Assembly: GCA_049999765.1 (NCBI GenBank)
Contig: JBNGIQ010009519.1
Coordinates: 462,203-506,505, forward strand
Length of the DNA stretch: 44,303 bases
Source: Phaeoceros laevis
Lineage: Eukaryota > Anthocerotophyta > Anthocerotopsida > Notothyladales
Direction of reading: 5' to 3'
This document shows positions 15,348 to 25,640 of this stretch, in pieces. Below the pieces are notes generated by a model. That model had not been told where the DNA came from. It did no database searches and worked only from the letters and a program-made list of their open reading frames with translations. A program made the translations under genes and the position numbers. The stretch's first letter is position 1. Each line of letters starts with the position of its first letter.

Positions 15348-16539
15348 ACTGTGCAGAACTCAGCTGCTGGTGATGGAACGCCGCATCACCCCCAGCAGAA
15401 CTCCGCAAAAGCTGGCTGACACAGAGGTCATCAACGAGTGTCGCAGGTCGGCCAAAACTGGTTGGTTCATATTCCGTATCAATTTGGCGCATCGGAACGG
15501 TTTCGGAACTGCGTTCGCGATGTTGGTGCAGTAGTAAACTTCGAAAGCCTGCTTTCAGGAGTGGGGCATGCTGGAGAGGCTGCTTTGCGGCAAGAAGTGC
15601 TCCATCTCATACCAAGTAGACAGCCGGGCTTATGCAGAAAACACATATTGTGCAAATGACTCAACAGTCTTGGAGATTTCTTGAGGTGCAAACTCATGAA
15701 GCATCTCTGTCAGCGGTGGAACCTGATGGTGGAAGTTGGTCAGCTGGGATGCGCCCACGACTCCGGGGCGGTATTGTCTCAAAGGATACAGATGGCTCCA
15801 GCCGCAAAGCGAGGACCACTCGAAGATTGCACGAGCAAAGGTACAGGTCCTGCCGTTGTAGACTTTTTGCTGTCATGATTTGTAGGTCCTGCAATAACAG
15901 CGAGATATGTAGGGCGACAGATTTTTGGAGATCCACTTCAAATGCGGGACGACAAACTAGACAAGGTGGGCAACCGTTTGTAGCTAGCATGTCTCCATTT
16001 GATTGTAGTTGCTGACGAACTGTGAGCATTTTAGAGAAAGCGGGAGAGTGCGGACTTCAGAGACGTATCGGCAGGGGAAGGGCTGCGGACTGATGATTGG
16101 TCCGAGCCTGCCAACCTTTATTCTTTGCTGGACGGCACAGCAGATGGTGCACCTAGTCGTGTTGAAAATGGTGCAGTTCGATTCCAGGTTTTTCTACTTC
16201 CCCAAGGCGGGTTTCCCTCTTTGGACGTCTGATTTTCTTTGGCATGGCGTCGGCCTAAGCCTTGAGGTGTGCTTGTAGCTATGTCGTCATGTGGGGACCA
16301 AGTAAGCATGGAGCGACTATGGCACAAGTATTTCAAAAACCCGACTGAATGGCGGGACAACAGGAACAGCAAGGTAGTAAACACTGGGACGTCCGTACCT
16401 CCATCATGACGTCTTTCAAGGGCTTGAGCACTGACGCTTTGGATGGTTTGATCTCCAGCTTCAACTCAAGTCTCCAGATTTCATTCACAACGCTACGGAG
16501 GAGGCACTGTGGATAGATCGCTGGGATACGCCACAATGG
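15348..16539. other. Shared upstream region of two divergent PPR genes
   Basis: About 1.2 kb separates the two PPR start codons, so both promoters must lie here. Several short frames exist on both strands but none looks like a known protein. No TATA box or repeat stands out. Confidence 0.4.
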
Positions 16540-19500
16540 GTGGTAGAGTTTCTTGGAAGGATACCATCATCAGAAGATGGTGGCAGAAGTATCAGGCGGG
16601 GTAACACATATGCTGAATACAGAACTGGAGATACTGCTTCTTCCCGGCCACCTCGAAGGAATCAGTCTTCTTGGGCTGCAATTTTATCCAGGCATACGAA
16701 GTCTGGGCATCCTCGAAAGGCTCTGAGAGTCTATCAGGAAATGAGAGAAGGCGGATATAAGCCAAGCTCATACACTTGTGTTGCTGCATTGAAAGCATGC
16801 AGAATCTTACAGGATCTGAGAAGTGCAAAGAGAATCCATGCCGAGGCGGTGGAAAGTGGGGTTGAGTTGGATGGACACGTGGGGAACTTATTGGTGGATG
16901 TGTACGCCAAATGTGGGAGCCTCGTGGATGCTAGGGATGTTTTTGATACAATGTCTCATCGTGATGTAGTTTCCTGGAATGCCATCATATCAGCATATGC
17001 CCACATGGAAGATGGTGAGGCGGCTTTGCAACTGTATGCAAAGATGCAACAGGAAGGGCTGGCATGCAACCATCGCACATTTGTTGTTGCACTCAAGGCT
17101 TGCACTTGCTTTGCTGCAGCAAGGGAGGGGAATTGGGGTGGATTGGAAGTCGTGCAGCAACGCTGCCTGGAGCAAGTCGCAGCCATCCACTCACACATAG
17201 TCAAAACTGGGTCTGAATCAGACGTTTTTGTGGGGACGACGTTGGTGGATGCATATTCCAGATGTGGCAGCTTAGCGGATGCTAGGCTTGTCTTTGAGAA
17301 GATGCAAAATCGTAGTGTGGTTTCTTGGAATGCCATGATCTGGGGTTACGCCCAGATGGAACAGGGTGAAGTGGCCTTGCAATTGTACACCCGAATGCAG
17401 CAGGAAGGTGTAATACCCAATGACCGAACATTTGTGAGTGCACTGAAAGCTTGCCAAAGCCTGCCCGAATCTGAAGGGGGAAACGAAGGTGATGAGGCAC
17501 ATTTGAGACAACTGTGGCTAGACCAAGTCAGGGCTATCCACTTAAACATTGTCAAGCATAGGTATGAGTCAGATTTATATGTGGGAACCATGTTGGTGGA
17601 TATGTATGCTAAATGTGGGAACTTGGTGGATGCAAGGCGTGTGTTTGAGAAGATGCCTCGTAGAAATGTGGTTTGCTGGACTGCCATGATCCTAGGGTAT
17701 GCCCAGATGGAAGCGGGTGAGGTGGCTTTGCAACTGTATGCACGGATGCAGCAAGAAGGTTTAGTACCCAATGACCGAACATTTGTTGGGGCACTCAAGG
17801 CTTGTAGCAGCTTGGCTGTGTCGGAAGAGGGAAAGAACCAGTGCCTGGAGCAAGTCCGAGGTATCCACTCGCAGGTATTTCGACGCGGATTTGAGTCGGA
17901 TTTGTTTCTTGGAACAATGTTGGTGGATGTATATGCCAAATGTGGGTGCCTGGTGGAGGCCAGGAGCGTTTTTGAGAAGATTCCTCATCCTAATATTGTC
18001 TCCTGGTCTGTGATGATCTTGGGGTATGCTGAGATCGATGAAGGTGAAGCCGCATTGGAGATGTATGCATGGATGCGGCGGGAAGGGGTAGTCCCAGATG
18101 CTGGAGCATTTGTTGCTGCACTGAAGGCTTGTGGTAGCCTGGCAGTATGTGGGGATAGTAAAGCAGACCTTGCTAAAAAGCGATGCATGGAGGAGGTCAG
18201 AGCTATCCACGAAGATATAGTGAAGAGTGAATTTGAGTCAGACATACTGGTTGAGACCCTATTGGTGGATGCTTACGCGAAATGCGGAGGCCTGTTGGAC
18301 GCCAGGCATGTGTTTGACAACATGCCTCGTCACGACGTGGTTTCCTGGAATGTCATGATCATGGGGTATGCCCAGATGGAAGAGGGTGGTGGAGAGGCTT
18401 TGACATTGTACAGACAAATGCAGCAGGAGGGTGTGACCCCCAATCATTTAACCTTTGTCAGTGCACTAAAGGCCTGCAGTAGCCAGATCCAGACAACAAC
18501 AGGAAGAGACAGGAGCGAAGGGTCACTGCTGGTCAGGACACAATGCCTAGAGCAGGTTGTATCCATCCACTCAGATGTGGTACAAGGGCAGTTGGAGATG
18601 GATGAACTCGTGGGAAACATGCTGGTGGATGCATATGCCAAATGCGGGAGCCTGGAGGAAGCTAGGAGTATGTTTGAAAGAATACCTTGTCGCAATGTGG
18701 TTTCCTGGACTGCCATGATCTTGGGGTACGCCCAGACAGATCAAAGTGAAGAGGCCTTGACATTGTACACACGGATGCAACAGGAAGGTGTGAGACCCAA
18801 CGACCGAACATTCGTCAGTGCACTCAGGGCTTGCAGCACCCTGGCTGAGAAGGGCGCTGCAGGAGGTGAGTGGACGAAAACTCGGTGCCTAGGACAGGTT
18901 CGAGCCATCCATTCCGATGTGGTGAGGAGCGGGGCCGAGGCAGAGGTGTTTGTGGGAACCATGTTGGTAGACGTGTATGCAAAATGTGGGAGCCTGGTGG
19001 AGGCCAGGTGTGTCTTTGAGAAGATGACTCAACGCAGTGTGGTTTCGTGGAATGTCATGATCTTTGGGTACTCCCAGATGGGAGAGGGTGAGGAGGCCTT
19101 GCAACTGTTTGCACGGATGCAGCAGGAAGGTACTATCCAACCAGACGACCGGACCTTTGTCAGTGCACTGAACGCCTGTGGCAGTGCCCTCAGACTCGAT
19201 AAAGGAAGGGAACTCCATGCTCAGATATCCGAAAAAACCGGAAGAATGGAAGCCATCATAACTGATTCATTTGTGGCCAGCAGCCTCATCGACATGTATG
19301 GCAAATGCGGCAGCATGACCGAGGCACAGCAAGCGTTTGAGGCATTGCCACGCAGAGACGCGGTGACATGGAGTGCACTCATTGTGGGATACGCCCGGCA
19401 AGGAGACAGCGAAATGGTGTTTGAGTCATTCACAAAAATGAAGCTGGAGGGAATACAACCAGAGCTCACCACATTCCTCATCATCCTCACTGTGTGCAGC

Positions 19501-19953
19501 CATGTGGGGCTGGTGGACAAGGGCCAGGACTACTTTGAGTGCATGAGCAGAGACTTTGGGCTCTCCCCTGCCATCCAGCACTACACCTGCATGGTGGACC
19601 TCCTCGGCCGGTCGGGGCAGCTGGACCAGGCCATGGCCATGGCCAAGAACATGCCTTTCCAGCCCGACAGCGCCGTGTGGAGAACTATGCTTGGTGCTTG
19701 TCAGAAATGGGGCAACGTCCATCTCGGGAGACAGGCATTCCAGTTCGCTTTGGCACTGGACGAAGACGATGCTTCCTCATATGTGCTCATGTCCAACATC
19801 TACGCAGGTGCTGGTATGCTGGACGAGGCCAACCAGGTCCAGGCCATGAGAACGAAAAGAATGGCAAGGAAGGAGCAGGCACAGAGCTGGTGGACCGACA
19901 CAGATGGCAATGCGCATACATTTGGAGCAGGAGAGGGGGAGGGCCATTTGTAG
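16540..19953 (+). CDS. Long PLS-class PPR protein with near-identical internal repeats, no DYW domain
   Basis: This intronless frame encodes 1137 aa, unusually long for a PLS protein. The body is about seven successive units of 100-115 residues, each reading like ES/D-FVGT-LVDVYAKCGSLVEAR, VVSWNAMI-GYAQME, ALQLY-RMQQEGV-PNDRTF and S/GALKAC. Between ALKAC and the next (V)RAIHSD motif, six units carry an insertion of about 8-22 residues that ends in a Cys-containing (R/Q)C(L/M)EQV-like segment; canonical PLS motifs lack it. The end is E-type (HYTCMVDLLGRSGQLDQA, WRTMLGACQKWGNVHLG, SSYVLMSNIYAGAGM), and the protein stops after a TDTDGNAHTFGAGEG-like stretch, like its neighbour. Its likely role is organelle RNA binding. 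The N-terminus is not clearly a transit peptide, so the start may be misplaced. Confidence 0.9.
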   Translation: MVEFLGRIPSSEDGGRSIRRGNTYAEYRTGDTASSRPPRRNQSSWAAILSRHTKSGHPRKALRVYQEMREGGYKPSSYTCVAALKACRILQDLRSAKRIHAEAVESGVELDGHVGNLLVDVYAKCGSLVDARDVFDTMSHRDVVSWNAIISAYAHMEDGEAALQLYAKMQQEGLACNHRTFVVALKACTCFAAAREGNWGGLEVVQQRCLEQVAAIHSHIVKTGSESDVFVGTTLVDAYSRCGSLADARLVFEKMQNRSVVSWNAMIWGYAQMEQGEVALQLYTRMQQEGVIPNDRTFVSALKACQSLPESEGGNEGDEAHLRQLWLDQVRAIHLNIVKHRYESDLYVGTMLVDMYAKCGNLVDARRVFEKMPRRNVVCWTAMILGYAQMEAGEVALQLYARMQQEGLVPNDRTFVGALKACSSLAVSEEGKNQCLEQVRGIHSQVFRRGFESDLFLGTMLVDVYAKCGCLVEARSVFEKIPHPNIVSWSVMILGYAEIDEGEAALEMYAWMRREGVVPDAGAFVAALKACGSLAVCGDSKADLAKKRCMEEVRAIHEDIVKSEFESDILVETLLVDAYAKCGGLLDARHVFDNMPRHDVVSWNVMIMGYAQMEEGGGEALTLYRQMQQEGVTPNHLTFVSALKACSSQIQTTTGRDRSEGSLLVRTQCLEQVVSIHSDVVQGQLEMDELVGNMLVDAYAKCGSLEEARSMFERIPCRNVVSWTAMILGYAQTDQSEEALTLYTRMQQEGVRPNDRTFVSALRACSTLAEKGAAGGEWTKTRCLGQVRAIHSDVVRSGAEAEVFVGTMLVDVYAKCGSLVEARCVFEKMTQRSVVSWNVMIFGYSQMGEGEEALQLFARMQQEGTIQPDDRTFVSALNACGSALRLDKGRELHAQISEKTGRMEAIITDSFVASSLIDMYGKCGSMTEAQQAFEALPRRDAVTWSALIVGYARQGDSEMVFESFTKMKLEGIQPELTTFLIILTVCSHVGLVDKGQDYFECMSRDFGLSPAIQHYTCMVDLLGRSGQLDQAMAMAKNMPFQPDSAVWRTMLGACQKWGNVHLGRQAFQFALALDEDDASSYVLMSNIYAGAGMLDEANQVQAMRTKRMARKEQAQSWWTDTDGNAHTFGAGEGEGHL

Positions 19954-20049
19954 GAGCATCGTCTTCATCTTCTGCACAGCTGATAGCTGACAGCTCGTCG
20001 AACTCACCAAGTTGTTTGTGTGTGTGAGAGAGATAGTGAGAAACCTTAC
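19954..20049. other. 3' flank of the long PPR gene
   Basis: Short spacer before the repeat field. No motif stands out. Confidence 0.3.
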
Positions 20050-21020
20050 GAAATGACGAAGTGAGTTTTGCCGCCGTCGGATTGACTAAACTATTATTCT
20101 GACCAATGTGCCTACCAGAATATGTGTAGCAGCCGTCGCTCATGTTCAGTTGGTTATCAGATACTACTGTTCACACACTGTTCACACACACTCGGATTTC
20201 TACGAAGTGAGTTTTGCCGCCGTCGGATTGACTAAAGTAGTATTCCGACCAATGTGCCTACCAGATTATGTTTAGCAGTCGTCGCTCGTTTAGCAGCCGT
20301 CGCTCATGTTCAGTGGGTTATCAGATACTACTGCTCCCGGTTGCCGGTCGAAATACCTGGCGAGGTGTTCGACGCCAGGTGTTCAATTCCCATGTGGAGT
20401 TGGGTAGACACCAAAATCTACTATTACTACTGTTCACACGCACAGTTCACAACTTCACACACACACTCATTTCTGTGGTTTTGTTTTGCCGCCGTCGGAT
20501 TGACTAAACTATTATTCCGACCAGAATATGTTTAGCAGCCGTCTTGACTAAACTATTATTCAGACCAGAAGATATTTAGCAGCCGTCTTGACTAAACTAT
20601 TCTTCGGAATTTCTTCCCAGTCCCGACCAGAATATGTTTAGCATTAGTCGCTCATGTTCAGAGACACTAGCTGCTGGCCACTAGTGTTCATACATAGTGT
20701 GATTTCTTTGGCTCCGGAAAATGTACTCTAGTGCCACTACGGCCACTAGTGTTTACAATGTGATTTCTTTGTTCTAGAATATGTACATGTACGTATAGCT
20801 GTGGTTCATATTCATTGACACTAGTGATCACACAGAGAGTATGATTTCTTTGCTCTTGTCTTCTTCATACACACATTGGCACACAAGTGTGATTTCTTTG
20901 CTCTTGTCTTGTTCATACACACTATGATTTTTTTATTTCTTTGTTCTTGTTTTGCCGTCGGATTGACTAAACTAATAATTCTGACCACCAAAAATGTTTA
21001 GCACCGTCCTCATGTTCAAT
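20050..21020. repeat. Degenerate repeat cluster (GCCGTCGGATTGACTAAAC family)
   Basis: At least six copies of a core reading roughly GTTTTGCCGCCGTCGG ATTGACTAAACTATTATTC GACC are scattered at about 20068, 20213, 20485, 20544, 20587 and 20950. Most are followed by AATATGTTTAGCAGCCGTCGCTCATGTTCAG-like sequence and by CACACA-rich stretches and GTGTGATTTCTTTG boxes. Spacing is irregular (about 43-360 bp), so this is decayed satellite-like or nested repeat DNA rather than a clean array. It follows the PPR gene directly. Confidence 0.75.
20333..20436 (+). repeat. Dispersed repeat, copy 1 (second copy at 36154)
   Basis: The segment from GCTCCCGGTTGCCGGTCG through GTTCAATTCCCATGTGG to TACTACTG is repeated near 36154-36241 with few differences. 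It contains GTTCAATTC, which fits the Pol III B-box consensus, and ends in a TAC/TACT-rich tail. This suits a tRNA-derived SINE, though I do not see a convincing A box. Confidence 0.5.
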
Positions 21021-21593
21021 CAATTACTAGACACTATTGTTCACACAACACAGAGTGTGATTTGTATGCTTGCTCTTATCGTGATTTCTCCATACTCAGA
21101 CACTATAGTTCACACACAGTGTCACACACAAAGCACATTGATTTCTGTGCACTTGTCTTATTCATACAACACACAGTGTGATTTGTGATTTCTATGCTTG
21201 CCATTGTCATGATTCTCTGCTCGCTCTTGTCCTCTGGCATCATAGCCTAAGGCCCTTCCGCACTAGAACACAAATATTTTCGCACAAAGTTGAGCTAGCA
21301 AATTTGTGATGCGTTTTGAAGGAAAATCATGACTACGTGGGTAGTTTGTGCGTGAATTCGTGGTTACCCTTTTCATTCTAGAAATACCTCACAATTCCAT
21401 AATGAGTTAGGGGTTGAGCAAGAGCATCGTTTTATGGTTGCCGCGGCGACTTCACGTCATGGGAGAGCACGGGTACCAAGCTGAGCACCATGGACCCAAA
21501 CATTCGCAAGCTTTGCAATGGTGTGCCGCTATATTGGCCGCTTTGCAATTGCGAAACCATGGGAAACCCATTCATGGATAGAGAGGTTTGAGC
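21021..21593. other. Intergenic sequence with CACACA and GTGTGATTT boxes
   Basis: The left part continues the repeat field with simple CA/GT-rich motifs. The right part, up to the gap, has no recognisable gene. Confidence 0.4.
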
Positions 21594-21695
21594 NNNNNNN
21601 NNNCATGGGAAACCCATTCATGGATAGAGAGGTTTGAGCAATTGAGAGAAGAGGTTTGAGCAATTGAGAGAAGAGGTTTGAGCAATTGAGAGAAG
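21558..21695 (+). repeat. 36-bp direct repeat flanking a 10-N gap, then three 22-bp tandem units
   Basis: The sequence from CATGGGAAACCC to GGTTTGAGC just before the gap (21594-21603) is repeated exactly just after it. Then a 22-bp unit starting AGGTTTGAGCAATTGAG occurs three times (21630-21651, 21652-21673, 21674-21695) without change. The gap most likely joins two contig ends that overlap. Confidence 0.85.
21594..21603. other. Assembly gap (10 N)
   Basis: Ten N. Identical flanks suggest that little or nothing is missing. Confidence 0.95.
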
Positions 21696-21963
21696 CAACG
21701 CTTTCGTGGACAAAAACTTGTTAGGCACCTATAATGCTCGCATGTTCAAGTCTAGAATGCTGATAACAAAAGATACTTTTCAGTATATATGTCATGTCTT
21801 AGGCCCTCATTTGATTAAGGCCACCACAAAGTGGCTAGTCTTTGTACCCTTGCAAACTAGAGTTCTCATTGGAATTTACATGTTAGCTCTCTACACCTTA
21901 GCAAACTCGAGTTCTCATTGGAATTTACTGGTTAGCTCTCTATTCTGTCTTTATTACGTGTAA
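21696..21963 (+). mobile_element. PIF/Harbinger transposase N-terminal remnant
   Basis: The frame from about 21700 contains RMLITKDTFQYICHVLGPHL followed by TTKW, VPLQTRV and IGIYMLAL. This matches the start of Harbinger (HARBI1-like, DDE_Tnp_4) transposases, where a RM-----F--IC-VL-P-L segment precedes a W--P-P---RVAI-I--LA segment. The catalytic DDE part is absent. A 49-bp tandem duplication (copies starting at 21852 and 21901) interrupts it. It is a dead fragment. Confidence 0.55.
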
Positions 21964-23098
21964 GGGTCCTTACTGTAGAAGGCAGGTACGCAGGCCAATT
22001 GGTTAGGCAAACATGGAAATCGCGATAGGAGTGTGACCTGCGATACACTTAGAAAATGTTGGCGAAGGTACGGCACGTGGCTGCCGGCCCGTTGGGAACT
22101 TGGGACAAGACGACAAGACAAAGTGCTCGCATTAAACTATGTATTTGCTGATGAAGATCTTTTACTTAGGCTACATCCATCCTACCTGAATCTCCCATGT
22201 CAACGCAGATCAAAGGGACATGTCGGGACCTCACTGGCACATACTCTCAACACTGCACGCATGGCGTGCTGCTGTGCATCCCTCCGGACACGGTACAGCG
22301 TACGTCCACCTCGTCAGTGACGAGACCGCGTGGGTCCCCTTTCGGAGCACCATGTGTGACGTCAGATTCCCTTGCACGCTGTAGGAAACTTCGTCTCGGA
22401 TAAAGTGGAAACGAGGGCAAAGTCTGGACTCGTGCGCACGTTTCTAATTTAGAAACGAGGGTACGGAGCTTTTGAGCACGCGCCTAATTTTGTAACGCAC
22501 TTCTTGCATGACACGCCGACTCCGCGGTAATAAGCAAAAGTAGTGTGGTCAGGTTACGCCATGCAAACCGCGGGTTTCCTAAAGCAAACCGTGGGAGCAG
22601 TAAAGCGCGGGTCGGGATTGGGCTGCCGGGAATACCGCGAGAATAGACATGCTAATGCGACGCCTATGAAATGGATCCGCGCTCCATCCCTGGAGGCGGG
22701 CCCCGCCGCGTGAAAGCCGCTGGCTGCGCCGCTCCCAGTTGCGCGTACGCAAGGAAAACAAGAGCGTGTTCGAGCCCTGAGCAGCAGCAAAGGTAGCATC
22801 CTCCCTCGCATATATCCCCTGTGCCGCCACTTTCAGCTGCATTGGAAAATTGGATCCGGTCTCACAGTGCTCAGCAGCTCATTCCTTCCAGCACAGCAGC
22901 AGCAGTGCCAGCAACCACCACGGCAGCCATAGCCACCTACTTCACCTCGCACCTTCGAGGAGTCCTGTTTTTCGGCTTCCTCCCTTCTCCTGCCCTGGAA
23001 GCAGCGGAGGAGAAGAGCGGAAGAAGGAGGAGGAAGTTGAATTGGTGGAAGGAAGAGTACGAATTGTAGAAGAGGAATTGAAGCATTGTGAGGAAGAA
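21964..23098. other. Upstream region of the DREB gene
   Basis: The left part may be further transposon decay. The right part should be promoter and 5' UTR of the AP2 gene; GC content rises strongly here. A TATA-like ATATAT lies near 22811, about 290 nt before the chosen start codon. No other gene is recognised. Confidence 0.4.
22809..22818 (+). promoter_or_regulatory. TATA-like element of the DREB gene
   Basis: GCATATATCC sits in otherwise GC-rich DNA about 290 nt before the ATG at 23099. The distance suits a 5' UTR of roughly 250 nt. This is inference only. Confidence 0.3.
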
Positions 23099-24067
23099 AT
23101 GGAGCCAGGACTGAGGAGCGGGAGCCCGCCTGCAGCAGCCGCCAATGGCAGCGATGGAGGGAGGAGGAGGCAGAGGAGGACGTACAGAGGCGTGCGGATG
23201 CGCAACTGGGGAAAGTGGGTGGCGGAGATCCGGCAGATAGGGCAGAGCCAGGGTCGCATCTGGCTTGGCTCCTTCGACACGGCGGAGATGGCTGCCCGGG
23301 CCTACGATGCAGCGGCGCTGTGCACGCGCGGGAGGAGCGCGAGGTTGAATTTCCCGGCTTCCATCCGGATGCTGGAGGATCTGCGGATCCCGCCTCTTTC
23401 CCCCGGCCGGACCATGTCCAAGGAAGACATTCAAGCCGTGGCGGCAGCGGCCGCGGCCACGGCAGCCCCGGGGTTCATGGCTCCTCCTCCGCGGTCCCCT
23501 AATGCGGGCGGGGTAAGGCGTGGCGGAGGAAGCTCCGGATCGGGAGGGCTGCAGCTGCAGCAGCAGGCGGAGAATTCCGGGAGCAGCAGCGGAGGGAGCA
23601 AGTCCAGCAGCGACCATTCCGTGGACCTTTCTTACTTCCAAGCTCAGCAGGGACAGGTTGCGGGGGAGGAGGTGATGCAGGAGCTTCCCGGGCATGGCGG
23701 GCCGTTGAATCCCAAGGACTGGAGGGCCGTGGCGCACCACAACCGCACTCACCAGCTGGAGAGTGCCAGCAACCGGAACAACAACAGCAATGGTGCTAGG
23801 GCTGCTGCTGCTTCTAGCTCGGTGGTGGAGGATAGCAGCTCCGACGCGGAGTTCTGGAGGCGGGTGCAGAGTCCTGATTTCGACATCCAATTGGTGGACC
23901 TGGAGGAGCAGCCGGAGCAGGGCGCGCCTCATGAAGGCAGCCAGCTGGTTAGCAGTCCCAATGGGAGTTGCACAGGGTGGCCGCCGCTCAATATGCTGGA
24001 CGAGGCGCTGCTGGTGGAGAGCATGACCCTGGCCAGCACCTCTGAAGAGCACAGGCGGAGGCGGTGA
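23099..24067 (+). CDS. AP2/ERF transcription factor, DREB type
   Basis: This intronless gene encodes 322 aa from the ATG at 23099; the frame stays open about 250 nt upstream but without an ATG. One AP2 domain spans about residues 28-86 ([18 protein letters not shown], then [33 protein letters not shown]). The domain's position 14 is Val, the DREB hallmark, while position 19 is Gln rather than the usual Glu. After it, SKEDIQA followed by an Ala run resembles the motif seen in DREB groups A-4/A-5. The rest is low complexity (Ser, Gly, Gln, Asn) with an acidic C-terminus (DSSSDAEFW) that could activate transcription. A basic run GRRRQRR before the domain could serve as a nuclear signal. It should bind DRE/CRT or GCC-type elements in the nucleus. 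Confidence 0.92.
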   Translation: MEPGLRSGSPPAAAANGSDGGRRRQRRTYRGVRMRNWGKWVAEIRQIGQSQGRIWLGSFDTAEMAARAYDAAALCTRGRSARLNFPASIRMLEDLRIPPLSPGRTMSKEDIQAVAAAAAATAAPGFMAPPPRSPNAGGVRRGGGSSGSGGLQLQQQAENSGSSSGGSKSSSDHSVDLSYFQAQQGQVAGEEVMQELPGHGGPLNPKDWRAVAHHNRTHQLESASNRNNNSNGARAAAASSSVVEDSSSDAEFWRRVQSPDFDIQLVDLEEQPEQGAPHEGSQLVSSPNGSCTGWPPLNMLDEALLVESMTLASTSEEHRRRR

Positions 24068-25244
24068 TGACGAGTCAGAGAAATGCCACTGCCAATTTCA
24101 ATTGGTGTGTTGCAAGATTGGACGAATTCATTGTCCAGTGTTCCAGCCAGTGCGCTCAGCGGCCGCGACCGAGCCAGCGGGAGTTGATTCCCAGTTCAAT
24201 CGAGGAGAAGCTGGTTCAAATGCTTGCTGCTCCGAGCCATCCAGCTCGGTGTAGTGGAGCAAGGAGGTTGACAGAGCTTGGCGGATTGAGATTCGTTTTT
24301 GAAAGCCTGTCTGCGCGTGATCCTCAATGAGAGAAGTTGAAGAAGAATTCAGAGGCTTTGGAAGAAGATGATGCACCTTCCAATTCGCGAAGGGGAGGAG
24401 GGGACCGTTTCCAACAATTTGAATCCGATTTTTGCCGCACTGCACCACAGTTAGCCTGAATTGGTGTCACCAACAAGCGATAACAACGACAGCATGTCCG
24501 AAGCTTGTGATTGCCCTAAACTGGGGTTTGTTCCAGCAAGAAGCAACAAATTCCTGGTGAGGTAGAGTGTACAATTGTTCCTTGTTATGAGGCGAATTAG
24601 ATGAGAGTAGCGGTGCGTTGCTCAATTTTTTAGAACCGCGGCATAGGTTACATACATTGGGAGAGGGGGCAAGCGCGTCCCCCTGCCCGGTAGTGTAGCA
24701 GTTTTGTTCGTTTGTGCCCAGGGCTTAGTGGTCAGCTTTCTGAAACGTGAGTCACCACCACTGTCATCATTGTTGGAATCGGGAGGTTTTACTCGTTTCA
24801 GCTGTTCTAACCGTACGGCATCCTGCCACTATTCAGTATCCGTGCCTCACGGCTTCTCTGTCTCTAATACGCGTTTCCCGATGTTCAGTGGGTGTTGGTT
24901 TTTCTACTATTTCTCCATTTTCTTCACCTGCTTTTGGTCGTCTGTGACTGTGTGACCGTTTCGTTTCACGATTCTTAATTTAGTCTCACGAACGAATTCT
25001 GGACTGATGAATTGGTTCATCCAGCTGGAATGACAATCTCTTCAAGCTATGACGCCTTTGTGTGGCAAACTCTTCAAGCAAGGACGCCTTTGTTTTTTCA
25101 TTTGGAACTGCCTGTTCCGTTGGGGGCCAGGCAGGACAGGGTTCAGGATGAAATTTCCTATCCACGTTTAGAGCAACAGCAACAATCCTATCATATCATA
25201 TTTGTAGAGCAACGGCATCCTCTGGTACTAGGCACCAGAACCAG
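24068..25244. other. 3' flank of the DREB gene and intergenic DNA
   Basis: The first few hundred bases should be 3' UTR. Short frames occur but none resembles a known protein. Confidence 0.4.
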
Positions 25245-25640
25245 AACGTGCCTTCGTCTGACATCCTTCTTCGCTGATGCAACACACTTGATAATGTACT
25301 ACGGAAACCTGGGAAGAGACTAAACTCTTGAGAGCACCACTATCATACAAGCTCGCAACAACGTATGCCAGTACTCAACCAGGCGCCCAGCACAGACCTC
25401 AGGACTGCAACCAGGCGCACTAGATTCTCCCTCGAGTGCAAAACGTGCCTACGTCTGACATCCTAGTTCGCTGGTGCAACACACACTTGGTAATGCACTA
25501 CGGAAACCTGGGAAGAGACTAAACTCTTGAGAGCACCACTATCATACAAGCTCACAACAACGTATGCCAGTCCTCAACCAGGCGCCCAGCACAGACCTCG
25601 GGACTGCAACCAGGCGCACTAGATTCTCTTTTGAGTGCAA
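25245..25640. repeat. Tandem duplication of about 198 bp
   Basis: Two adjacent copies (25245-25441 and 25442-25640) share long identical blocks, for example around GGAAACCTGGGAAGAGACT and CCAGGCGCACTAGATTCTC, with a few substitutions and a 2-bp indel. They have no coding potential that I recognise. Confidence 0.85.

Noticed and set aside
15348-16539. A gene between the two PPR starts
   Set aside because: Several frames of 60-130 codons overlap on both strands, with no family resemblance.
22850-23098. N-terminal extension of the DREB protein
   Set aside because: The frame is open but has no ATG before 23099; it is more likely 5' UTR.
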